A stretch of DNA of 64,000 nt from an uncultured Lachnospiraceae bacterium (lineage in GTDB: Bacteria > Bacillota > Clostridia > Lachnospirales > Lachnospiraceae): assembly GCA_902780385.1 (NCBI GenBank), contig CACZFF010000001.1:42326-106325 (forward strand), in the 5' to 3' direction. Numbering within the stretch: the first letter of the stretch is position 1; every line of letters starts with the position of its first letter. Both the position numbers and the translations under genes were made by a program. Below the pieces are notes generated by a model. It was not told the DNA's origin. It saw nothing but the letters and a program-made list of their open reading frames with translations, and did not search any database. Of this stretch, positions 17,396 to 26,112 are shown in pieces.

Positions 17396-19264
17396 ATGGC
17401 ATTGAGTATAAGCAGAGAAAGCCTGATTGCCTCATTTCAGGACACACTGGCGTGTGCGAACGGGTTTGTGCTGTCGCAGAGGACAAGGCAGTCTATGATG
17501 CTCACAAGTGTGTATGAAGAAGGGATGTACTCCGGCACGAGGGTGTCTGATCGGGAGGGGATGATCTGCTTCCTTCCAATGACGACTTTTGAGGCTGCTC
17601 GTGCAATTCGTACATACGGGTGCGAATACTTTCATACACTTAGGAACCTTTTAAACCCTGTATCTGCCGACAGGATTGCCGTTCTGAATTTTGCAAATCC
17701 TGTGGAGCCGGGAGGGGGAGTCAGCTGGGGAGCTATGGCCCAGGAAGAATGTCTTTGCCGCAGCAGTAATCTATATCCCTGCCTTGCGCAAAAAAAGGTC
17801 AGACAGGATTATTATCAGCAGCATGAGGGGGCATTGCGGGCGATTGCCTCTGACAGGGTAGTCTATGTGCCGGATGTGACCATATTTAAATCTGACGACA
17901 TTCTTCCTCAGAATCTCAGTGTCGAAGACTGGATACAGGTCGATGTCCTGACCTGTGCAGCACCCTTTTATCCAGGTCTCCCGGACAGAACAGATGCGTA
18001 TCTGCTGGATCTCTATAAATCAAGGATACAAAATATATTTGAATGTGCCATCGACAATCAGGCTGATATCCTCATCCTCGGTGCTTTTGGATGCGGCGCA
18101 TTCAAGAATCCTTCATATCTGATGGCACAGGCCTTCTGTGATACGATCCGGGAAGAGGATTATCTGCACGCTTTCTCGCTTATCGCTTTTGCAATACCTG
18201 AGGACGGCGGGGTATCTTCACAGAATCTGCGGGCTTTTGAGAATGTTTTTTTACAGAGATTTCCTTCCTCCGGCCTGATTACTTCGGAAAAATGGGATGC
18301 TGTTTCCCAAAATCCGCAATCGACCATCATGATGCCTTCGGGGAAGAAACTGCAGGGCAGAGATTTGGATTCATACAGGCTGTGGAGGGAAAAGAACCCG
18401 TTTGAGGGGAAATGGTTCTCCATCCTCGGAGATTCGATCAGCACTTTTGAAGGGACAGTTCCGGACGGCTATGCTGTGTTTTACGAAAAAGAGATGCGGA
18501 ACCAGAGCGGTGTCCGAAAAGCTTACGATACCTGGTGGAGCCAGGCTGTCCGCTTTCTGGGAGGCCGCGTACTTGTGGATAATGCCTGGTCCGGAAGCAG
18601 GGCAGCACCGCTGCCGGGGGCATCAAAGAGATTCCCTTCGGGGTGCAGCAGCTTACGGGCCGGCGGTCTCCATTTGGGTTCAAAAAAGCCGGATGTCATC
18701 CTGATCTTTCTGGGGGTTAATGACTGGGCAAATGGTGTTCCCGTATATCCTGAAAAGGAAAAATCCGGCCTTTTGACTTCTCTTCACAGAGCTTTCTATG
18801 GGAAAAAGGAGAGGAAAAAAAGGGAGATGCTTCCTCCGACTTTCATAGAGGCTTATGAAGCAATTCTTGCACAGGTCTGCAAGTACTATCCGAATGCAGA
18901 GCTCTGGTGCTGCACGCCGGGGAGTACATATATGCGGGAAGATCCAGAGTGGAGCTTCCCCCAATTTTATGCAGGTATTCCGATTGATCAATATGGAGAC
19001 GCAATCCGGTCACTTGCAGGACGGTATGGGGCTGGGATTATAGATTTTGCAGACTCGGGATATTCTTTTGAAACAGTGGATGGGTCTCATCCAACATCAC
19101 ACGGTATGCAGCAGTTGGCCATGCATGCAGCATGGTCTTTAGCCAATGAAGAAGGAAGGACTTTTCTGTCAATGGGAGAGTGCGGAGAGATGAAGAATGA
19201 AGTAATCTCGAACACACCTGGAAATACCACGGTTTTGTCTGACTTACAAAAAATGCAGCTATGA
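17396..19264 (+). CDS. Fusion of a microbial PARG/macrodomain hydrolase and an SGNH esterase
   Basis: Residues ~1-285 match the microbial poly(ADP-ribose) glycohydrolase type (TIGR02452 family): PGGGVSWGAMAQEE places the G106-G107-G108 loop and catalytic Q116-E117-E118. Residues ~335-610 form an SGNH/GDSL hydrolase with G345-D346-S347 (nucleophile), SGSRA, GVND near 441, and the D562-x-x-H565 pair. There is no signal peptide, membrane segment or WXG-like domain. GAGGA (17384-17388) supports ATG 17396. The gene stands alone between two terminated units in the T7SS island, with its own promoter. It could remove ADP-ribose from, and de-esterify, targets in the cytosol, or be defence-related; an exported role has no sequence support. 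Confidence 0.88.
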   Translation: MALSISRESLIASFQDTLACANGFVLSQRTRQSMMLTSVYEEGMYSGTRVSDREGMICFLPMTTFEAARAIRTYGCEYFHTLRNLLNPVSADRIAVLNFANPVEPGGGVSWGAMAQEECLCRSSNLYPCLAQKKVRQDYYQQHEGALRAIASDRVVYVPDVTIFKSDDILPQNLSVEDWIQVDVLTCAAPFYPGLPDRTDAYLLDLYKSRIQNIFECAIDNQADILILGAFGCGAFKNPSYLMAQAFCDTIREEDYLHAFSLIAFAIPEDGGVSSQNLRAFENVFLQRFPSSGLITSEKWDAVSQNPQSTIMMPSGKKLQGRDLDSYRLWREKNPFEGKWFSILGDSISTFEGTVPDGYAVFYEKEMRNQSGVRKAYDTWWSQAVRFLGGRVLVDNAWSGSRAAPLPGASKRFPSGCSSLRAGGLHLGSKKPDVILIFLGVNDWANGVPVYPEKEKSGLLTSLHRAFYGKKERKKREMLPPTFIEAYEAILAQVCKYYPNAELWCCTPGSTYMREDPEWSFPQFYAGIPIDQYGDAIRSLAGRYGAGIIDFADSGYSFETVDGSHPTSHGMQQLAMHAAWSLANEEGRTFLSMGECGEMKNEVISNTPGNTTVLSDLQKMQL

Positions 19265-19414
19265 TTGGTATAGAACAAAGACATTTTCGTCGCCTAAAGG
19301 GATGTTTTTCAGGAGACAGGTTTTGACAAAGACAGATGACAATTCACGCGATTTTGAAAAAACGATATGGATGAGGTCTTTTTCATTCTCGACATCCGAT
19401 TTCACGGAAACTGG

Positions 19415-19481
19415 ACGTTCATCTGCAAAGAAAGGTCGTTTGTCGTAAAAGGCATCTGTCGGAACCTGTGCATGATAGGAT
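19415..19481 (+). promoter_or_regulatory. LytTR-type operator and extended -10 promoter, site C
   Basis: Half-sites GTTCATC (19417) and GTTTGTC (19438) are 21 bases apart; extended -10 TGATAGGAT starts at 19473, 35 bases after the second. The flanks share GTAAAAGG and GGATATAAACAG-type sequence with site E (27439), showing common descent. It drives lipase cassette I. Confidence 0.78.
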
Positions 19482-19529
19482 ATAAACAGATCAATAGAAA
19501 AACCGAAAAGACAGCAGACAAAAATAACA

Positions 19530-19568
19530 GTCTGCCGTCATGATCTTATCATGACCGGCGGACATCTT
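19530..19568 (+). terminator. Leader hairpin between promoter C and cassette I
   Basis: GTCTGCCGTCATGA pairs with TCATGACCGGCGGAC, followed by ATCTTTT. It lies about 45 bases into the expected transcript, so it may attenuate the cassette. It could instead be a remnant terminator from an earlier arrangement. Confidence 0.55.
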
Positions 19569-19594
19569 TTAGTAATATGAACTTGGGGGTAACA

Positions 19595-19900
19595 ATGGGC
19601 AGTTTTATCAGAGTTTCCACGGGAAATATGCAGGGGGACGCAGACCGGATCCGGGAGGAAGCATCTCACATTCCGCAGGCAGTCGAACAGCTGGCGGATG
19701 CACTGAATGCACTCGCTTCCTGTTGGGAAGGCCCTGCAAAAAGCACTTATCTGGACCAGGTTTCCAAGGACATTGAATGTATGGAAGAAGTATGCGGTAT
19801 ATTGCAGAAATTTATAGAGGATTTTGACGTTTCCATCAATCAGTATGATACCTGCGAAAACAAGGTCTATGATACTATGGGCAGGATTCATTTTTGGTAG
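19595..19900 (+). CDS. WXG100-like partner protein, alpha type, of lipase cassette I
   Basis: ATG 19595 is chosen since GGGGGT (19583-19588) precedes it; an earlier ATG (19577) overlaps that site. The 101 residues form two helices around ASCWEGPAKSTYLDQV. The second helix (CGILQKFIEDFDVSINQYDTCE) resembles those of 26504 and 28438, defining one of three partner types that recur per cassette. These are expected to bind the helical tail of the lipase for targeting, as the Tlaa proteins do for TslA; this is inference. Confidence 0.88.
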   Translation: MGSFIRVSTGNMQGDADRIREEASHIPQAVEQLADALNALASCWEGPAKSTYLDQVSKDIECMEEVCGILQKFIEDFDVSINQYDTCENKVYDTMGRIHFW

Positions 19901-19990
19901 AGTAAAAATGTATGTGATTGAGCATAATAATGGAGGCTTCTCCATATAATATTCTGAACAGTCTGAAAAGACTAAGAAAGGAGAGCGCAA

Positions 19991-20302
19991 ATGCAATCTG
20001 AACACGAAATTCGGATGCACTATCAGGATACGCTCCGCAAGGCGGATCAACTGGAGGAACTTGCCGGAGAACTGTCACGTATTGCAAACAGAACTCTTTC
20101 CGAAATCGAGAATGAGGTGATAGGCACCTGGAAAGGAGCCGGCAGCGGACAGTATCGAAAGAAGCATATCCAGATGGCTGACCGGGCAAGAAAGCACGCC
20201 AAAAAGCTTCAAGAGGCGGCAGTACAGCTGCGAGCTGCTGCCAGGAGGCTGTATAATGTTGAGATGGCTGCGTTGGCTGTCTTCCAGAGGAAACACAAAT
20301 GA
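19991..20302 (+). CDS. WXG100-like partner protein, beta type, of lipase cassette I
   Basis: The 103-residue basic protein has the MHYQDTLRKADQLEELA start and VEMAALAVF end that recur, diverged, in 26113 and 29124. The turn is GTWKGAGSGQY. The second helix is very rich in Lys, Arg and Ala (RARKHAKKLQEAAVQLRAAARR). AAAGGAGAG precedes ATG 19991. Its stop overlaps the start of the lipoprotein gene by four bases (ATGA), implying translational coupling. Probable lipase partner or chaperone. Confidence 0.88.
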   Translation: MQSEHEIRMHYQDTLRKADQLEELAGELSRIANRTLSEIENEVIGTWKGAGSGQYRKKHIQMADRARKHAKKLQEAAVQLRAAARRLYNVEMAALAVFQRKHK

Positions 20303-21024
20303 GAGTTCGAATTTGCATAGGAGTATTGATTATGGTTCTTGCAGGAATGGCAGGATGCGCGAAAGGTCCTGAGGAAAGAAGCGAACAGGCAGAGGCCTTG
20401 CTTGAGGAAAAATACGGCGAAAGCTTTATTGTGACGGAGTATGGAAATCAGATTGTAGGAGCAGGGTATTATACAGTGAAGGCATATGCGCGTGAGTACC
20501 CTGAACTTCCGTTTACTGTACGTGTTGATGATGATGGAAAGCATTTCTCTGATAATTATGTAGAGCGGCGCGTGGCACAGAAAATATCCAGTCAGGTTCT
20601 TCTGAATCTGGCGAGTCTGCCCGGCTATACTTATATTTTTACCCAGGTGCCTGCCGCCGTACTGGATATTACAGATGCTGATATTTCTGCCGAAGACTAC
20701 ATTGCTAAAAATCCTGCAAATCTGATCACGATCAATCTGACTTATTGTCCGATTGGAGATACGGCAGAATCTCTCTATGACTCTCTGGCGGGTGCTCTGA
20801 AGGGACTGGACTTCCTGCAGGGAATGATTGTGCTGAATATAGCGGATGAAGAGACGCTTCGGGAGATTCAGATGTTCTGTGATGAAAAAGGCAGTCTGGA
20901 CGGGGACTACAAGGCATTGGAAAACCGTTGCAGGTCATATTCGATCCGGTATTCGGACGGCAGGCTCTCGCAGAGCAGGGAAGAATTTTTGGGTGCCCTT
21001 GAAGGACAGCTGCAGGGAGAATAG
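20299..21024 (+). CDS. Lipoprotein, candidate immunity protein for lipase I
   Basis: A short signal peptide ends in a lipobox with lipidated C20 (LAGMAGC). The mature part starts with a coiled, acidic segment (EERSEQAEALLEEKYGESF) and continues as mixed alpha-beta. It is homologous to the lipoprotein at 29452, including the A-x-x-x-L-x-E-K-Y-G start, and both sit directly before a lipase. In the S. aureus TslA system a surface lipoprotein (TilA) neutralises the lipase. The same job is likely here by context, though sequence homology to TilA cannot be judged by eye. Confidence 0.82.
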   Translation: MRVRICIGVLIMVLAGMAGCAKGPEERSEQAEALLEEKYGESFIVTEYGNQIVGAGYYTVKAYAREYPELPFTVRVDDDGKHFSDNYVERRVAQKISSQVLLNLASLPGYTYIFTQVPAAVLDITDADISAEDYIAKNPANLITINLTYCPIGDTAESLYDSLAGALKGLDFLQGMIVLNIADEETLREIQMFCDEKGSLDGDYKALENRCRSYSIRYSDGRLSQSREEFLGALEGQLQGE

Positions 21025-21107
21025 AACGGGACAAAAGCATTGCTGCAACAGTTCCGTCGATCATTCATCAACACAAAAATGTCTTACATGGCACAAATGG
21101 AGGATTT

Positions 21108-22430
21108 ATGAGCAGAGCATATACGGATGCCCAGATGCTCCTGGCCACGCAGATCGCTTATCTGAACTGTGGGGAATATGAGGGATACACGATTCGTGAA
21201 ATACTAAACATCCTGGAAAATAAATATTCAGGGCATGGGGAACTGGACAAATTCGGGAACAAGGAACTGGATGTCCTGAAGACTATTCGGGACATGATCG
21301 CGGAAAACGGGCTGGAAAGCGCGCTGGACTGGACGATCCGGGATGTGGGCGATCGGAACGGGGAGTCTGGAATGTACGCCTGTCTGATTGACACAAATGA
21401 CGGAAATGCAATTGTAGGTTTCAGAGGAAGCGAGAGCTACAATTCAGAGCAGTTTACGAAAGACTGGGTAATCGCGGATTTCACACTGCTCCATAAAAAC
21501 GGGACGACGAAGCAGGAAAATGACGCACAGGCGTACATGGAGTATGTCGCAGAAAAATATGGCGCCGACTATGACAGAATCGGAACCACAGGCCATTCGC
21601 TTGGCGGGCATCTGGCGGAACATGTGACAATCAATGCACCTGCCTCCATTCAGGATAAGATCGAATGCACAAATTTCGACGGACCCGGTTTCTCGGACGA
21701 ATACCAGCGGAATCATGCAGAACAGATTAAAGAGAACGGGGGCAAGATTATCCATTACCAGTGGAGCTTAGTCGGAGGTTTGCTCAATCCAACACCTGGA
21801 AGTAAATTTCAGACTATCAAGGCATCGGATCCTGAAGGCATGGGAGACCCCTTCTTACGACATCACACAAATAATGTTGTTCTTGATGAGAACGGGAACA
21901 TAATCCCGGCGGATATCGAGCCGGTCAGCCTTTTTACTTCTGTTGGTTCCAAGATTATTGAAAACTGGAATTGGACTCCGTTTATCCCTTTCGATACTTG
22001 GGTGTCCGTTCCGATAATGACTGTATTCGTTATGGTGAGTGCTACACTGACATATGTCGTTGCAAAAGAAGTGGTGGACTTCTTCCAGCAGAAATTTGAT
22101 GATTTTAGGAGAAGTCTCAGGGATACATTCGGCCATTCCGTCCGTGGAGAGTTTGAGGTGAATACAGGAGCACTCCGCAGTAATGCAGGAAATTACGGGC
22201 AGGCTGGAAAAGAACTGCACAGGATCGCAGAAGAAGTATCCCGCATTGAGAAAAGTCTCCAGTACGATTCGCTTTCAGGAGGATTGACAAAAGCTGCTTT
22301 ATGGAGAATCTCCGGATGTATCGATAAAGACGGCAAACATGCAGAGAAGCTTGAAGATGCGCTGTATAAGGTGCATGAGCTCTATTTTAATACAGAACGA
22401 CTCACAGTAGACAGGTTCGACGGGTTATAA
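21108..22430 (+). CDS. Lipase-type T7SS effector with C-terminal helical targeting region (cassette I)
   Basis: The N-terminal ~260 residues are a DUF2974/Mbeg1-like alpha/beta hydrolase with GHSLGG (S164 nucleophile) and NFDGPGFS, which may carry the acid of the triad. The region around 280-335 contains a hydrophobic stretch (VPIMTVFVMVSATLTYVVA). The C-terminal ~90 residues are a helical bundle (VNTGALRSNAGNYGQAGKELHRIAEEVSRI onward) like an LXG/WXG module. This catalytic-first, helical-last order is the reverse of usual LXG toxins and matches the S. aureus lipase TslA. It shares this layout and sequence with 30225. Substrate unknown, probably lipids of target cells. Confidence 0.9.
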   Translation: MSRAYTDAQMLLATQIAYLNCGEYEGYTIREILNILENKYSGHGELDKFGNKELDVLKTIRDMIAENGLESALDWTIRDVGDRNGESGMYACLIDTNDGNAIVGFRGSESYNSEQFTKDWVIADFTLLHKNGTTKQENDAQAYMEYVAEKYGADYDRIGTTGHSLGGHLAEHVTINAPASIQDKIECTNFDGPGFSDEYQRNHAEQIKENGGKIIHYQWSLVGGLLNPTPGSKFQTIKASDPEGMGDPFLRHHTNNVVLDENGNIIPADIEPVSLFTSVGSKIIENWNWTPFIPFDTWVSVPIMTVFVMVSATLTYVVAKEVVDFFQQKFDDFRRSLRDTFGHSVRGEFEVNTGALRSNAGNYGQAGKELHRIAEEVSRIEKSLQYDSLSGGLTKAALWRISGCIDKDGKHAEKLEDALYKVHELYFNTERLTVDRFDGL

Positions 22431-22467
22431 TTTAAGATCCCGACCGGCGGGACAGGGGGACAGGAGT

Positions 22468-22788
22468 ATGGCTGATAATACAAGGATCGTGGTCTCTACA
22501 CAGCGGCTGCTGGAAGCGGCGGAAAATGTGGACACCCGGACAGAACAGATGAGAAAGGCCTTTGACTCAATTGAAAGGATAGTTGATAATATGCGAAGCT
22601 ACTGGGAGGGAGACGGACAACAGTCCTCTTATGCAGCTTATAAACGCAAGACAGACAGGATCAGAGCTGCGCTTGTCAGATTCACGGAAGAGACGAATTC
22701 CCTCCGGATCATGGCAGGTGTTTATGAAGATACGGAGGCACAGGTTACGGAGAATAATTTACGGCTCTCTGATGATGTGATCGTGTAG
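22468..22788 (+). CDS. WXG100 partner protein, gamma type, with LSDDVIV tail (cassette I)
   Basis: The 106 residues have RSYWEGDGQQSSYAAYKRKTD at the turn, AGVYEDTEAQV as the Y-x-x-x-E motif, and the tail LSDDVIV. The turn and helix 2 match 28780 well. It follows the lipase by 37 bases with a GGGGGACAGGAG ribosome site. In cassette II the corresponding gene lies before the lipase, so gene order is not fixed. It ends the transcription unit before a strong terminator. Confidence 0.92.
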   Translation: MADNTRIVVSTQRLLEAAENVDTRTEQMRKAFDSIERIVDNMRSYWEGDGQQSSYAAYKRKTDRIRAALVRFTEETNSLRIMAGVYEDTEAQVTENNLRLSDDVIV

Positions 22789-22850
22789 ATAAGAAAAGCG
22801 GAGTAAGGATTCTGAACCAGTTTAGCATAAATCTGATCAGAATGAATGAG

Positions 22851-22897
22851 ATGACCTGCTGCCATGAATTGATCATGGCAGACAGGTCATATTTTTT
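22851..22897 (+). terminator. Rho-independent terminator after lipase cassette I
   Basis: ATGACCTGCTGCCATG pairs with CATGGCAGACAGGTCAT around AATTGAT, then ATTTTTT. It is a diverged copy of the terminator at 17196. Confidence 0.9.
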
Positions 22898-23008
22898 AGA
22901 AATAAAAGACCAGACTGCAGATCCCTTACCAGTTGGAATTGACGCTGCACATATGCTATGATTTCAAACAGTATGTTGAATCCAATTGAATGCAATTGGA
23001 GAATCAGG

Positions 23009-23074
23009 GCATTCGTCTTTTTAAATGTGTCGTTTGTCTGTCTTTCATCAAAAAACAGGAAAAGATGATAAGAT
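23009..23074 (+). promoter_or_regulatory. LytTR-type operator and extended -10 promoter, site D
   Basis: Half-sites ATTCGTC (23011) and GTTTGTC (23032) are 21 bases apart; extended -10 TGATAAGAT starts at 23066, 34 bases after the second. The flanking sequence differs from the other sites, so the shared pattern is under selection. It drives the protease gene at 23196. Confidence 0.73.
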
Positions 23075-23195
23075 TTGAAATATATAGATAAACAACACAT
23101 TTGAGTTAATACGCAGCAAATTGGCATAGGCAGATAAGGAAAGGCGCGGCCACAGCGATTCTTTTTGAATCACAGCCGGGAAACGGGTACACAAG

Positions 23196-24377
23196 ATGTC
23201 AGAATATAGAATACAGGTCGGAAAAGCAAGATCTTGTACATCAAAACTTCAGTCCGGCGAAAAAGAAATGCATTATGTCGCCGACAGTGTCCGGGGAATC
23301 TGCAGGAGCCTGAGCATTGAAGATGCCAGCCGGCCGGTGCTGCAGGCCAGGCTGAACCGTATCGCGGAGCAGATCGATGCCCGTGCAGCCAGTGCGGGCA
23401 TGATGAGTACTTCCCTGTCAGAAATAGTGGATCTGTATTTCCAGGCGGACAGAAATACGGAGAAAGTCGGCGACGGCGCGGAAGAACAGCCGCGAAATGG
23501 TGTAAATGGAAACTCGCAGGGTCCTCTTGTGGCGATAGATATTAGTAATTTGACCAGATTTATTCAAAAACTGGCCGAACAGATCTACGAAATCATCAGG
23601 GAAAAATTCGAGGAAATCAAGAAAATAATCTCTGATGCAACAACGATCGATCCCGTTGAAATTGATAACATCATGTTCAGTGATGATGCTGATTCGCATG
23701 ACTTGTATGGAAGCGATCAGGGATCTCCGGTTCGCAAAGAAAGAATAGCGCATCAGCAGGAATTATATGATATTTACATCAGAAACGGAGGAACCCCAAT
23801 GAACACGACCGAGTTCCGGGATTATCTCTCCGTAATGAATGAACATGGATGCGGATATGCCGCCCTTGCCAATACAATGATGAGCTATATGGTAGAAAAC
23901 TACAGCGGCAGGGAAAGTGAATTTGAGAGAGAATTCGGATATCCGCTGATGGTGGACGGACATCCCAACTATGAAGCTGTCATTGTTGACCTGTATTCTC
24001 ATGGAGGAAGAGCAGGAGGAACCAGCGTGAGTGCCATCACAGCAAGAGATCTTGCTCAGGAGTATGCCCAGGCACATAATATTCCGATCCACAGGGAAGT
24101 CACCGACGGGGTAACTCCGCAGAATGTAGACGAGCGGCTTCGCAGGGGAGAAGATGTGACAATTCATTACTTTGATGGAGTCATCCACCCCTATGATAAC
24201 CCCTCCGAAGATCATCCGATCAATGCCCATGCAATGACGATTACCGGTGTGACAGAGGACGGGAAATATATAGTTTCATCCTGGGGAAACAGATATATAC
24301 TGGATCCAAACGAAGTGAGAACAGACAGCAACGGAGAAACGACAAGGTTCACCTATTCAGTCACTACCTTTGAGTGA
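23196..24377 (+). CDS. Papain/C39-like cysteine protease effector with helical N-terminal domain
   Basis: Residues ~1-90 are helical, WXG/LXG-like in length but without a WXG turn (YRIQVGKARSCTSKLQSGEKE start). A spacer with a second helical stretch (RFIQKLAEQIYEIIREKFEE) leads to a C-terminal papain-fold domain (about 185-393). The likely catalytic residues are C219 in HGCGYAALANTMMSYM, H345 in NAHAMTITGV and N365 in SSWGNRY. No signal peptide is present, consistent with T7SS export. A lipoprotein (24435) and a small soluble protein (25367) follow in the same unit as candidate immunity factors. The helical-first layout is the normal LXG order, the opposite of the lipases. Confidence 0.83.
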   Translation: MSEYRIQVGKARSCTSKLQSGEKEMHYVADSVRGICRSLSIEDASRPVLQARLNRIAEQIDARAASAGMMSTSLSEIVDLYFQADRNTEKVGDGAEEQPRNGVNGNSQGPLVAIDISNLTRFIQKLAEQIYEIIREKFEEIKKIISDATTIDPVEIDNIMFSDDADSHDLYGSDQGSPVRKERIAHQQELYDIYIRNGGTPMNTTEFRDYLSVMNEHGCGYAALANTMMSYMVENYSGRESEFEREFGYPLMVDGHPNYEAVIVDLYSHGGRAGGTSVSAITARDLAQEYAQAHNIPIHREVTDGVTPQNVDERLRRGEDVTIHYFDGVIHPYDNPSEDHPINAHAMTITGVTEDGKYIVSSWGNRYILDPNEVRTDSNGETTRFTYSVTTFE

Positions 24378-24434
24378 TTTTTCATAATATAATATGAGTG
24401 CGACAGGCCATGACCGCAAACATGGGAGGTTAGT

Positions 24435-25313
24435 ATGTCCAACAGATTCAAAAAGGCGGCATTGCAGGCTGCGGTGCTGCTAAGTGCGGGGATGATCCTG
24501 CTCCCCCTTTCTGCCTGCGGGCATGAGGAGAAGCCTGCGGAAAGTTCCGACGCCTCTTCGTCAGTTCCTTCCGGCATGCTTCCATTTCAGAATATATCTT
24601 CGATCCGGATAACGGATACAAAAGAGGGACGTTATCAGGATCCGATAGACATCTTTCTGACGGAAGAGGAGATAGAGAAAATCTATTCAATTATAGAAAA
24701 TGAGGATGCTCTTTCTATGGAAACATCTTTGACCGGGACGTCTTCTGCTGGGGCATCATCCGCCGGGCAGCCTAGGATGGGAGATTATTACAGCCTGCAC
24801 CTGATCGGCTCCAATGGACAGGAAGAGGCTGTCTGGATCGTTGATCTTTCCCGTGTGGTCACAGATGAGGAAGGAAATATTCTGCAGACAGACCCGGCCG
24901 TGAAACAGTGGCTGAAGGATATAGAGGCAGCGCATGGATTGTCGTTTTCGTCCGTACTGGACAGGGCTCCGGGTCCTGACTATTTCTATGAACTGCAGTC
25001 CGCAGATACGATAATTCTTGAAGAAATGCCGGATAAGGACAGGACAGATCTCCTGCAATACAGTTTTACAGAAGAGGAAACTTCTGAACTGATCAAAAAG
25101 CTGGATGGGATGCTTGCATCCGGAGAGGTGATTGATGATATTCAATCCAGGCCGGATGTGCGCTGGAAACTGTCTTTGTATGATGACGGAAGGCTGCTGT
25201 ATGATTTTGAAAGGGATTCGCAGGAATCTGTGTATGTAAACGGTTTCAAAATAAACGGCAAAGAGATCGAAACATTCTATGCGGAATTGTTGGATACATA
25301 TGGCACGAAGTGA
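24435..25313 (+). CDS. Lipoprotein, candidate immunity protein for the cysteine protease
   Basis: The signal peptide ends in a lipobox with C28 (LPLSAC). A Ser/Glu spacer follows, then two beta-rich halves of similar layout (ISSIRITDTKEGRYQDPIDIFLTEEEIEKI, and YELQSADTIILEE followed by YSFTEEETSELIKKL), which suggests an internal duplication. The second half also reads KLSLYDDGRLLYDFE. It is not homologous by eye to the lipase lipoproteins. Position 57 bases behind the protease gene suggests protection of the cell surface from the protease. A general lipoprotein of unknown function remains possible. Confidence 0.8.
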   Translation: MSNRFKKAALQAAVLLSAGMILLPLSACGHEEKPAESSDASSSVPSGMLPFQNISSIRITDTKEGRYQDPIDIFLTEEEIEKIYSIIENEDALSMETSLTGTSSAGASSAGQPRMGDYYSLHLIGSNGQEEAVWIVDLSRVVTDEEGNILQTDPAVKQWLKDIEAAHGLSFSSVLDRAPGPDYFYELQSADTIILEEMPDKDRTDLLQYSFTEEETSELIKKLDGMLASGEVIDDIQSRPDVRWKLSLYDDGRLLYDFERDSQESVYVNGFKINGKEIETFYAELLDTYGTK

Positions 25314-25366
25314 GGTCATTTTTGCTATGACACAAATGATTAAGTAAATCCGGTAAAGGAGAAATT

Positions 25367-25900
25367 ATGACAGATCTGGAAAAAAGAACAGTTTATAAAG
25401 CGACTGTAGAAGAATACCTGCGGCAGAAGTTCTCAATCGACCGGCTGGAGGAACGCTTTGCGGAAGCCGGATTTACGCCCATGAGCGCCGACAAGGGTAA
25501 GAATGGCCAGCCCAAATTTATCTACCTTTTCAATGAACCTGACCTGGGACGCCTGTCGGAAGAAGATGCTGCCCTTTTCGACGAACTTGATGCAGGAGCA
25601 GGAGAAGATGCGGTATTCCGGTTTGCGCAGATGGCAGCTGCAACTTATCAGAATACTATGCTGAAAGGACAGTCAGATGACGTCAATGCAGAGTTTTTCC
25701 CGGATCTTTACAACAGAGGGATCCTGCCCGGCAATTCCATCATATTCTTTTTCAGGGATCGAATCAGCGCGGACAGGATGGAGGACGAGGACATAGCATT
25801 TGAACAGAAGAAAGACCGGATCTTTGCGAACGTGAAACAGCAGTTCGAACAGCTGGCATCCAGGGAAAAGGCTTACCATACCTGGCTGTTCCGCATGTAG
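25367..25900 (+). CDS. Uncharacterised cytosolic protein in the protease unit (177 aa)
   Basis: Not recognised. The protein is acidic and mostly helical, without signal peptide or membrane segment. It opens with helices (EKRTVYKATVEEYLRQKFSIDRLEERFAEAGF) and has an aromatic middle (KFIYLFNEPDLGRLSEEDAALFDEL, GNSIIFFFRDRIS). GGAG lies ahead of ATG 25367. As last gene of the unit starting at 23196 it may be a chaperone or a second, intracellular immunity protein for the protease; there is no motif evidence. Confidence 0.7.
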   Translation: MTDLEKRTVYKATVEEYLRQKFSIDRLEERFAEAGFTPMSADKGKNGQPKFIYLFNEPDLGRLSEEDAALFDELDAGAGEDAVFRFAQMAAATYQNTMLKGQSDDVNAEFFPDLYNRGILPGNSIIFFFRDRISADRMEDEDIAFEQKKDRIFANVKQQFEQLASREKAYHTWLFRM

Positions 25901-25962
25901 GTGACCGGGCCAATCTCCGGAGACAGGGGACACACTATTTTGCTATATGAAACAAGGTTGTG

Positions 25963-26029
25963 CAATTTATCCTGCCGAACGAGTCATTTATCGGATACAG
26001 ACGATCTTCTGGAAACGGTATGGTACGAT
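25963..26029 (+). promoter_or_regulatory. LytTR-type operator and extended -10 promoter, site F
   Basis: Half-sites ATTTATC (25965) and ATTTATC (25986) are 21 bases apart; extended -10 TGGTACGAT starts at 26021, 35 bases after the second. It drives the three WXG genes 26113-27184. The end of this promoter (TATGGTACGATA) recurs at 27331 without half-sites, apparently as a remnant. Confidence 0.75.
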
Positions 26030-26112
26030 ACAGACATGCAAGGATGCAGGGACCTGAGGACCTGAATTTCCAGGAAGAGAACACGCTTGTGCATCCGGAG
26101 GAGGAATAACAG

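Larger units (their letters stand above)
19265..19594. other. 330-base intergenic region before lipase cassette I
   Basis: No gene is visible. It holds promoter/operator site C (19415-19481) and a leader hairpin (19530-19568). Confidence 0.7.
22789..23195. other. 407-base intergenic region before the protease gene
   Basis: No gene is visible. It contains a terminator (22851-22897), promoter/operator site D (23009-23074) and a ~115-base leader without a clear hairpin. Confidence 0.7.
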
